Source: Actinernus sp. WN-2022 (taxonomy: Eukaryota; Cnidaria; Anthozoa; Actiniaria; Actinernidae). From it: 64,000 nt of DNA. A model generated the notes under the pieces. That model did not search any database, was not told the origin of the DNA, and worked only from the letters and a program-made list of their open reading frames with translations. The DNA lies in NCBI GenBank assembly GCA_030867875.1, contig JAOWCC010001589.1, positions 71,943,537 to 72,007,536 of the forward strand. The letters run 5' to 3'. Both the position numbers and the translations under genes were made by a program. Below, in pieces: positions 44,801 through 56,800 of this stretch (its first letter is position 1; every line of letters starts with the position of its first letter).

Positions 44801-47800
44801 AGACTTGTTGTTGAGGTTTCACTTGGACTCTTGTATAGGCGAATCCTCGTTTACGTTTTTTCCTTATTAGCATACATCAAACTTCAAGCAACGTACATAT
44901 AAACAAACAGAGTCCATAAATCGAAAGAGATTGACACACTTGATAATCACCGAAAATTTTAGAATGATAAAATAAATTTATTTTGAGGAAAAGAATGTAT
45001 GGCTGTCAGCAACTTTTGCCCCCTGAGCCCATTTTACAGTTTTGAAAAGTCAATTTCTCTGTAAATATTTAACATATCAATCTTACATTTTCGGTGATTA
45101 TTAAGTTTAAAATTCTCTTTCAACTGATGTACTCTGTTTGTTTGTAGCTTGAAGTTTAATTTATGCTAATGAGGCAAAAATGTAAAGAATGACGTTAGCA
45201 AGGATTCGCCTATTCTTCCCTGAAAACCATGCGAAACCATGTGAAATCAAACTTGTTTGATAGAGAGTTGTAAGTCTCAGCAGAGCAGGACAGAATTAAC
45301 CATTCGTGTTCACTATATTATAACTGGTCTTGTGTTGCTACATGTATATTGTCTCAAACATATGTAGCTACTGTTATAAACATGGCTGCAATTTGCTTTC
45401 TGTTTTCCATGGCAGTTATCATCCCAGGCACTCTAAAATAGGATTATTTTTACTTCAAAAACTCATGAATAATTAATGAGCATTTTGTCCAATCAGATGA
45501 AGCAAATCAGTCACGTGCATGCACCTTTATACCTGATAAAATCTCATCATTCTAAAAGGCCCGCGGAGGGATTTGAATTCTGTCCCAGAGGGAAACGGGG
45601 TTAATGATTGAGACAATGGAATTTCTATTGATGTTTCAGCTTTCTCACTGAATTGCTAATTAGGATGAACGTTTTATATAAAGAATATTAATGAACATGA
45701 AATATTATATAAAGTTTCATCCTAATTAAGAATTCACTGATAAAGACCCAAAGATAGCAAAAAGTACACGGAACATAAGGTACCTAGATAATAAATTTTG
45801 CACTAAATTTACTAATATCAGCAGACTACCGAGATACACAGATAATATTTTTAAAATGAAGTTATCCAACTACCATTACTTGTTTACCGAGCCACTGTTT
45901 AGTTCCAATTATTAAACCAAACTCAAAGCCGTAAAATTATAAAAACGTGCATTATACTTACATATTTTGTGCCGGAGTCAAAAATTTAGAGTCTGCCGAC
46001 ATGTCAGTCACATCGCTTTCCAAGTCTTGAACTTTATCGAGGTAAACCACGATACCAAATCCTTCAAGTGCAGATTCTTCTTGCATTGCGAAACGCGCTT
46101 CAAACAACATAGTATGGTAATTTCTTCATGCCATTCCCTTGAGATGTTCGTAATTGCAGGCGGTGATTACTCGAATATTTTGCATGGCGTTGTGAATACA
46201 AAGGTTCAATGGTTCATTAAGTAACCATTCCCTTGAGATGTGCGTCTTTCTTTCATTGCATTCTTAAAGCGTTTTTGAAGCCGTTTAAAACACTCACAGC
46301 ACGTGTTTTATCAAGTCTAAAAATTCTCGGGCTTCGCCCTCGAATTTTTAAACTTGATAAAACACTGCTGTTCGTGTTTTAAACAGTACATAACTAATAT
46401 AATATTTTTATTATATGGCTTCTCTGGAGACAGAATCACAATTCTTCTTAAAAAGAATTTATATATGTAACTCAGAATTTATATATGGAATTCAAAATAA
46501 TTTATTATTCTCCCAAAGGCTAAAGCAATTGCAAGTGTAAAATACTTTTTTAATCAAACCTGCAAAGAATATCAACTATTCCTTGTTGAAATTCCATATG
46601 GCCCGAGTAAAGGCTGGTACAGCCTCTTGTTTCATTAATAGTTCACACTCGTTAAGTTCTGAAAACAATGTTGTTCTTCTTAGGCCCTGTCAACACTAAT
46701 CCGGATCTGTCCGGAAAAAATCGAAAACGTATCTTTTTTTATCCGTTTAGGCCTTCCTTCCACACTAAAACGGCTAAAAAACGATACGCTTTCAAATTTA
46801 TCCGGATCTTTTGAAGACGCTCTCCAGGGTGTATAATATAAATTCGAAAACGCATCTTTTTTTTATCCGTTTAGGCCTTCCTTCCACACTAAAACGGCTA
46901 AAAAACGATACGCTTTCGAATTTATCCGGATCTTTTGAAGACGCTCTCCAGGGTGTATAATATAAATTCGAAAACGCCGGTTTCGCGTTTTCAAGGGTGT
47001 GACGGCGACAAATTCGAAAACGATGGTGTGGACGGAAGACTTTTTTATATGTTTTTAATGAAAAAGATGCATATGCGGAACCATGAACTACATGCTTTTG
47101 ATGCCTTGATGCTCCTCGTTAGAGATTCTGCCAACAATTAGTCTATTTTTAATATTTTGTGTGAAAGATATCGACCCGTGTCTACACCAAACCTCTTTAT
47201 ATCTTGCTTAATTTGAACCAAGAGACCATCACCTAGGTGATGGTCTCTTGTTTGAACTTATTATTTTCTTTACTCGTTTGTTTTGTCGTATTCGTATATT
47301 GTTTGTATCGTCCTCTTTATATTATTCTTTCTCTACTTCCCTTTTCTGTGTTAGTGCCGTAAAAAAAAAGAAAACTTTGGACATGGGAGAAGCAGGAGAT
47401 TAGTTTTTAACTATTTGCTATGTAAATATATATGAAATAAAAAAATAAGTTAAAAAAGATGGCGAGTTTAATGCATTTCAAAATGGATATAATTAATTGG
47501 AATTTAGTGTTGAAATCATAGATAGTGTCTCTTGATTACAAATTTCTCCCCCGCTATGCGGTCGTTCAATTTTGTAATCACGCCTTTGATTTCAGACCAA
47601 AGTTGCATTCTACTCAGTTTATTACCATTATAGATATATTCTTCTTCAGTCAAAACACTAAGTGAATTTTTAGGCTTTTTCTAAATCTCTCACACTTGTC
47701 GAGATGTGAAACAATTACGATAAGTTTTGTTCGCTTACTAAATGTTTTCTGAAACAACGCTTTGATACGTAGCCTTAACTTAGTTTATATTTCACCATAG

Positions 47801-50800
47801 TGATCCTAGTTTAAGTTTCAATCTTTATTGTTCCATATCAGATTTTATTTATTATACGCTATTTTAGTTATTACATGTTAATTTTTTGATAAAATTTAGC
47901 TTTTACTGTACATACTTTATCGTAGTGATAGAATATAGTAGTAATAATTTCTAGGAGTTGCTTATCTTTATTTTGTAATATGTAGTTAGATTTCAACGGA
48001 TTATGCTCTTTGTGGAAATGATGTTGAATAAACCTTTATTATTATTGTTGTTGTTGTTGGTGAAGCAGGATTACTTCAACGTGTGAAAAAAAAGTAGCTG
48101 AAGTTGACCGAGAGCCCAGAGGCCCGGAGTTGCTTTCCGGAGGAGTTCCTCTTCAATCCAGAACAAGTGCTGTTGCCAACACACTATCATTTAAGAGAAT
48201 AGAGGATTGTTACGTGTTATCTTAATAACAATCCAGTACAAGTGCTGTTGCCAACACACTATCATTTAAGAGAATAGAGGATTTCTACGTGTTATTTTGA
48301 TTGTGCTAGGTTCGCAAGGGATTGTGGTCGAATGTGAAGCCGCCATCTTTTCCCGTACGGTGGATTACGTCACCTGCGAGTTTCATCAAAATTTTAAAAA
48401 CTAAAATCATACAAATCACTAACGCGCTAAATTCCAATTCGATGTGTGATTTAGCCGGGTCCTAACTTCAGCCCCTATGATTGTTTCAGGTCTAGTTAGA
48501 AATTCAGTTTTCACAGGAGCCCATTACCAGGAGCGTGCATCTCCCAGATTAGGTCTATCCAACAGCAGAACAGATGATGTAGCTATTTTTAGCTTTGTGT
48601 TTCCCGCGAGAAGAAACAAAGGCCGTCACTTTTAACCAATCACGATGCACTGAAAAATTGTAATTAACACGGTTCAAACTGCTAAAAAAAATAAAGCGCA
48701 AGAGAACAAAAGACACCGTAATTGCATACCAGAACTTCGCGACTATAAATAGCCGCATCGTCTACTGTGCTGTGGGCGCTACCCATCACATAGGTACGCT
48801 ACCCGTCACATAGGTACGCTACCCGTCACATAGGTACGCTACCCGTCACATAGGTACGCTACCCGTCACATAGGTACGCTACCCGTCACATAGGTACGCT
48901 ACCCGTCACATAGGTACGCTACCCGTCACATAGGTACGCTACCCGTCACATAGGTACGCTACCCGTCACATAGGTACGCTACCCGTCACATAGGTACGCT
49001 ACCCGTCACATAGGTACGCTACCCGTCACATAGGTACGCTACCCGTCACATAGGTACGCTACCCATCACATAGGTACGCTACCCATCACATAGGTACGCT
49101 ACCCATCACATAGGTACGCTACCCATCACATAGGTACGCTACCCATCACATAGGTACGCTACCCATCACATAGGTACGCTACCCATCACATAGGTACGCT
49201 ACCCATCACATAGGTACGCTACCCATCACATAGGTACGCTACCCATCACATAGGTACGCTACCCATCACATAGGTACGCTACCCATCACATAGGTACGCT
49301 ACCCATCACATAGGTACGCTACCCATCACATAGGTACGCTACCCATCACATAGGTACGCTACCCATCACATAGGTACGCTTCTGGTTTTCAGTTATAAAA
49401 GTCATTGTTGGCTATTTCTCATAACTTTCCAGTTGTATGTTGATGAGAGATTTTCTTTGTTTTCTTCACCAGCTGGTTTAGACGGCACGCTGATGAGCGC
49501 CCTTGCTTTTCAGTTCATGGACGTAATGTATCTCCCCAAAGAACTCGATAAAATCCTCAAGGAGAAGAGCCACGGTGTCGCTTCGTGGTGTGAACAGCTG
49601 ATAAAAGACATGCTCATGAGCAAAATCATAGAAATTGTGCCGGAAAAACAGGCTTTCGCAGCAGAAGTGGGTAATTCCGAGTCCATGCATGAATCAAAAT
49701 GTGATATTCTCCGTCCAGACATGTCGATATTCCTCTCGGATAAGCCTCTATCCCGACCTGGTACACCCTTAAGCATTGAAGGGAGAAGTACACCTACGGA
49801 AAGGACCAGAAGAGGTAGCCTTTTCACTAAAGTGTTCTCGGATTCAGCCGAAAGATCGCGTCAAAGACGGATGTCTACCGGGAGCGCGATAGAAAGTTCC
49901 GAAGGCGCTTCTTCATTCATATCTGTGGATGCCATTACAAATGACAATGGCATTAACGGATATTACAATTTTAACCGCGAAAACTTTGTTGCTGCATGCC
50001 CCAACACTATGCCTCGGGTTACTGGCAGTGTGTGCATCATACGACCGGAGGTTGACATCTCAAAGTTCCTTGTACCAGAGTCCGTAAATGACATGGTTCT
50101 AGCTCGTGTAGACCGTATGTCTCCCGGGGAACAAGTCACCCTTAAATGCGCCTCTATTCTCGGGTCAATCTTCTCGCGGGATCTCATCGAGGCATTGGTA
50201 CCTAAGTCGAGTAAGATGAAACTCGATTTGGTGTTGTATACACTTGCGCGGGAGGGTATTCTCGAATGCGCAAGTCTGGTTGCGCAGCATCAGCTCGCAC
50301 ATAACCATCATGGTTTCTATGACTACGGTGATCCCGCGCATGCGCATCAGCACGGACATCATCACCACCATCACCACCATCATAACGTGGCCACCGTGCT
50401 ACACGCTCCCGTGTTGTGTGCGTGTTATGCTGATGAGGGAAACAAGGCAAGTATTATTAGAACACTACTGTTTATATCCTAGTAATGGATAACACGTCTC
50501 TAAACACTAGTGTAGGTTTGCGTTTGGCGGGGGACACTCGGTCTTATCCGTATGAAAAGGTAAAGATAAAGTGACCTTATTTAACGCATCTAGCTCGTAA
50601 CAGTCTTTTACGGGAGACCGACGATTTTACGTCGTTATCCGCGAAGACGAGGGCTAACCATTTGCAGTTCGAGAACGAGATTGTTTCACAAAGGCAGCAC
50701 ATTCTACTCAGTTATTTTATAAGACCCTTCAGTGTTGGTCCGGTCGAGATTTGAACCCGCCCCCTCACTGCCGCACGACAGACCGGAGCTTAACCACTGA

Positions 50801-53800
50801 GCTAAACGGGAGGCAGTCACCAAATCGAGGAAGCCAGTTGTAGCCGACGTTTCGAGCGTCATCTCTTCTTAAGACCAACAGAAGCTTAGGTTTATAACCC
50901 AAGTAACTTTGAGGATCTTAGGAAAATGTTAACTTTGTTTTAAAAGGACAAATGTTACTGAAATGAAATGTGTGTCCAAATAAGGTCCATTGTTATTTTT
51001 CTTACGCATCATACTTCTATCCACTCCTGATTGGTTAAAATGTACCCATCAATGTGACGGAATGTCATTGCTCTACGCAGGTCCTTAACCTGTCGAGGAT
51101 GTTGACTGCTAATGGCCCCAAGAAACACTGCCTTTTCTTCAAGTTCGTTAATAGCTATGTACAAGAGACGACGTATGCCGTGTGGCTGGAGAATCAGAGG
51201 AAGCAGCTGCATGAGCGGGCGGCAATGTTCTTGGAATCGCAGGCTCACAAGTGCAAGTCGTGTGGCGGTGGTGGATTTGTGGCTGGAACACCGAGTCAGG
51301 AAACCTCGGAAAACAGCGCGCAAGTGGCACCTGTGGCAGGAGGGCCCCAGAAACGGAGACATACCGTCAGCGGTAAGTAATTCCATTGGTGCTGAAATGG
51401 GGTTAGGGTTAACCTTAGTCTGAGATGGGGTAGGAAAAAGTGAATTGTTAGGTCAGAGAAGGGGTAGGATTTCTAACGAGACCTGAAACAACCATGGGGG
51501 CTGATCAAAGCCAGATCCCGGCTAATCCACAGATCGAATTGGGATTTAGCGTGTTGGTTTTTGCGGAGGGAGGAAAACCGGAGAAAAACCCTCGGAGCAA
51601 GGGCGAGATACCAACAAACTTAACTCACATATGGCGCCGCGTCCGGGCTCCGGCTCCTCACCTACCCTTTAACATGCCTGCATCATTTGATTACATTAAG
51701 CAACGATTTAATTGACTTTGTAGGTACGTCTCGACGGTCCAATTCCATTTTATCGTCGAGCACGGCGAAACGGCGTCAGACAATCGAGATGAGAGAAAAT
51801 GTCAAAAGCAAAGGCGCCTTCTCCGCGCGTGCGCACGAACGATCAAGCATTGTAGATGCAGCTACACTCGTTAGCATCAAAGAGATGTCGGGAACCAAGG
51901 GAAACCAGGAGGGGCCTTCTAGATCACAACATTTCAATCCTTTAGTCGATCAGCGGATTAATACGGACAGCATATCTAGTGCCCTTGTAAGTACATCCGG
52001 GTATGTCAACAACGCCATAGTAGGCCGAGCAGTGGATGATCGCAGGAAAAGCTGGTTAGACCGGTTTTGGAAGAAGAGCAGTGTGACACCACAAGAGTCC
52101 GACGAAGCGAAGGCAATACGAGACAATCTGGAATCTGGTAAGGGAATTCAAATGTATACTAAAAAATCATGCTAGCTACGACCCGCCAATTGTTACACGT
52201 TTTGACCTTTCTTGTAGAGGCCCGCTTTTCATATGGTTACGCGATCCGTAATTTGATTTTTGTCTTGACAGTTTGCCGGTTTCTATCACTCAGCAACCCT
52301 GCGTGATTCTAATTGGTCACTTTGGTGTCTAAACCATTCAAACGTCGATCGCGATTCACAGTTTGTCCATGAATCGAGGAACGACAAAACTCGATCTAAC
52401 CTAATTAAGGAAATCTGGGTCGTCTAAAATATGAAAGGCGTGGCAAGTGTTAGTATTCTCAAAGGCTTTGATTTCCTTTCTCCAATTTGAAATATCGTTA
52501 GTTTATTAAGCTTCATTTACGTTTATTTCGTTCATGGTCTGTTTTCTATGACTATATTTTCTAAGGACCTGCTAACATGCAAGGCTCAAAGATAGCCCGG
52601 GTTTACATGACTAGGGTAGCCGCACATTTTCCACACTTTTCATTTTCCAACTTCCACACTCCGCATTCCATACTCCCACTTTCCATACTCCCACTTTCCA
52701 TACTCCCACTTTCCATACTCCCACTTTCCATACTCCGCACCCCTCATTTTCCATCCAACCTTCAAATTACATGATTCAACAAGCTGATTTAACAACTTTC
52801 ATGTTCTACACAAGTTACTTATGAGCATAGTCACGGGTTCCGCTTCCGATTTCAATACGTTGCGAAATAGACAATTGCCAAATTTCAAACTAATACAGGT
52901 AATCCATGTATTTTCAGCAAATTTAGTATTGTGTCAAGAAACATCATGCAGCCACATCTTTTACTGACTGCCCCTGCTTGAGCTTTTCTTTGAAATACCT
53001 TCGTTCTTTGTCCCCGTTTAGTTGTGGAATTAACGAATAGACTTAACCTGATAAAAGAGGAGCAACCATTACCCCGCGATGGAGACAGCGATTTTGACGC
53101 AGTGGACCTCAAAAACTGTCAGTGCGCCGAGATCCTAGCGTCCGTTTTCCCTCAACTTGTGGACCACTGGCGTGCATCGGGTAACACATTGAAGACCATG
53201 AGATACTTGACCGAGTCTGGAGCGGCAGCTCTGGCTACATCAGCTAATATGCAGGCCTTGTCTCAGTTGTACGAAGTCAAAGAGATTTTCTCGCAGACTA
53301 AAAAGGAAGAAGTCATAGCTACACAGGAGGAGATGGCTAGGGTGGAAAACCTTATTGGACAGGTATGAGTGATGTGACATATACGGCCTGTTTACATGGT
53401 CAGCAGAGTGATCTGATGTGACATATACGGCCTGTTTACATGGTCAGCAGAGTGATCTGATGTGACATATACGGCCTGTTTATATGAAGGGAGGTTGACC
53501 CTAGCACAAGGACTATCTTCATTGTATTGTAATTCCTCGAGACTGTTTTACTGACATATTGACAATAACTCTATTGTATTGTAATCCCTCAAGACTGTTT
53601 TACATATCGACAATAATGCTGCTGGTCCATCTCTATTGTATTGTAATCCCTCAAGACTGTTTTACATATTGACAATAATGCTGCTGGTCCATCTCTATTG
53701 TATCGTAATCCCTCAAGACTGTTTTACATATCGACAATAATGCTGCTGGTCCATCTCTATTGTATCTTAATCCCTCAAGACTGTTTTACATATCGACAAT

Positions 53801-56800
53801 AATGCTGCTGATCCTAGCACTAGGCGATCTTCATTGTGTCGTAATCCCTCGATTCAATTCAATTCAATTTATTTTGCTCATATTTCTTTATACAATAGAC
53901 TAAGAGTAATATAATAAGAAATGTGTGAGCCTGAGGGCTAAGTTAACCGCTGGGTTTTCTAGTTAGCTCCCAGCCATATTTAGTTAAGTGTTTATAACAG
54001 GTAGAGAAAAAAAATATGCAAGACTGTTTTACGTATCGAAAATAATGCTGCTGGTCCTAGCACTAGGCGATCTTCATTGTATCGTAATCCCTCGAGACTG
54101 TTTTGCATATTGACAACAATGCTTCTGGTCCTAGCACTAGGCGATCTTCATTGTGTTGTAATCCCTCGAGACTGTTTTGCATATCGACAATAATGCTGCT
54201 GGTCCTAGCACTAGGCGATCTTCATTGTGTTGTAATCCCTCGAGACTGTTTTGCATATCGACAACAATGCTGCTGGTCCTAGCACTAGGCGATCTTCATT
54301 GTGTTGTAATCCGTCGAGACTGTTTTGCATATCGACAACAATGCTGCTGGTCCTAGCACTAGGGCTATCGTTATTGTATTGTATTCCCTAGAGTGTTTTG
54401 CATATCGACAACAATGCTGCTGGTCCTAGCACTAGGGCTATCTTTATTGTATTGTAATCCCTAGAGTGTTTTGCATATCGACAACAATGCTGCTGGTCCT
54501 AGCACTAGGCGATCTTCATTGTGTTGTAATCCCTCGAGACTGTTTTGCATATCGACAACAATGCTGCTGGTCCTAGCACTAGGGCTATCTTTATTGTATT
54601 GTAATCCCTAGAGTGTTTTGCATATCGACAACAATGCTGCTGGTCCTAGCACTAGGGCTATCTTTATTGTATTGTAATTCCTAGAGTGTTTTGCATATCG
54701 ACAACAATGCTGCTGGTCCTAGCACTAGGGCTATCTTTATTGTATTGTAATCCCTAGAGTGTTTTGCATATCGACAACAATGCTGCTGGTCCTAGCACTA
54801 GGGCTATCTTTATTGTATTGTAATCCCTAGAGTGTTTTGCATATCGACAACAATGCTGCTGGTCCTAGCACTAGGCGATCTTCATTGTGTTGTAATACCT
54901 CGAGACTGTTTTGCATATCGACAACAATGCTGCTGGTCCTAGCACTAGGGCTATCTTTATTGTATTGTAATCCCTAGATCGAGTGTTTTGCATATCGACA
55001 ACAATGCTGCTGGTCCTAGCACTAGGCGATCTTCATTGTGTTGTAATCCCTCGAGACTGTTTTGCATATCGACAACAATGCTGCTGGTCCTAGCACTAGG
55101 GCTATCTTTATTGTATTGTAATCCCTAGAGTGTTTTGCATATCGACAACAATGCTGCTGGTCCTAGCACTAGGGCTATCTTTATTGTATTGTAATTCCTA
55201 GAGTGTTTTGCATATCGACAACAATGCTGCTGGTCCTAGCACTAGGGCTATTTTTATTGTATTGTAATTCCTAGAGTGTTTTGCATATCGACAACAATGC
55301 TGCTGGTCCTAGCACTAGGGCTATCTTTATTGTATTGTAATTCCTAGAGTGTTTTACATATCGACAACAATGCTGTTGGTCCTAGCACTAGGGCTATCGT
55401 TATTGTATTGTAATTCCTAGAGTGTTTTGCATATCGCACTATGGTCCTAGCACTTGAGGGTCAACCTCCCTTCATGTAAACAGGCATGCAAACACTCAGA
55501 CAATTCATTTGACCCACTCCTGGCTTCCAATTAATCCCCAGAGATTCAGATAACAAAGATGTGATGGCCATGTTGGTTGATCTGACAATAGAAGCTTTTG
55601 TTAACGTCAAACAAGATGGCGGCGATGACGTCACATGGCAGCGAAATATAACGCGGATTTGAACTAAATAAAACCACCATAATTTGGAAGTTTATATTTT
55701 ACTCATAAGATTATTGACCTCTAACTTGATATAAAATAAAATACGACGCCCCGTAGAATGATTGGAATCTCTGCGCAGCAGGAAAATCTCCAGTCCTTAT
55801 CGGCTAGCTTATCCGAGAAGTTGAGGTCGAAAATGTTTGCCAGTGATTCCTTGAGCCTTTCTACTGGCCAATAATCACAATACAATTGAAAGGAACAATA
55901 ATTACCCAGCTTTATATGTCTCAGGGAGAGATGAGAAAATATCAAAGGTCATTCTAGTATTGTTTTCTCGTCAGGCGTTGTTCCATATGAATCGGCTCGA
56001 TGAAGCGCTCACCCACTTTATGGAGTCCCTGATGCTTCTGGGCAAAAAGCAACCGACAAGTGACATGGGCGTTCACGTTCGCATCAGAAAAGAGTCGTTA
56101 CGACATCATTTACATGTTCTCTTTCCTGGTTACTTTATCGGAGAAGCTGGGTGAGTGTAACCATGATACTGACTTTACAGCAAGTGTTAGAAGTAGCCAT
56201 GATACTGACTTTACAGCAAGTGTTAGAAGTAATGACAGCCCCCAAAATATAGATACTCTTATTGTATTATGGGATGCGTAATTTACATATTCTCTTTCCT
56301 TGTTGCTTTATTGCGAATGCTGGTTGTCATTAAAATGAACTTTACAGCAAGTTTTAAAAGTGATGACATCAAAAACAAAAATCATCGATACTCTTGTGGC
56401 ATCATTGGGATACGTCTTAACAGGACAAAACAGATGAAAATTAGCTTTATATCTATCTTATAAATTATCAGTATGAGATAAAACACCCAAGTGTAAATCT
56501 ATATATATATACATTAATAATTATTTGGTTTGGTCGTAAATAAATATAAAACATTGGACTCAGTTGAGGAGATTCCACATTAATACAACGTCCGTTTCGC
56601 ATTCAATAATTACCGCCTGTATGCGATGACTACAGACGCACTTGCTCAGCGTTAGTCTCATTCTGATTTAGATGTAAAATATTCACAACTACCAGCAAGA
56701 AGTAGGTACAGAAGTTGAAACTACAACAATACACAGAGTTGTGAATAACCCATCTTGTCGCTGGTATTTATGAATATTTAACATCAGAATGAGACTAATG

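Noticed and set aside
45967..46224. 85-codon frame with several Cys and His
   Set aside because: The Cys/His spacing fits no zinc-finger pattern, and the region is intronic and repeat-like.
48781..49380. CRISPR-like regular array
   Set aside because: The 20-bp units are directly adjacent with no unique spacers, and the DNA is animal. It is a minisatellite.
49433..49472. Earlier start for sAC exon 18 at the AG at 49431
   Set aside because: It would be out of phase with exon 17. The AG at 49471 fits phase and follows a stronger pyrimidine tract.
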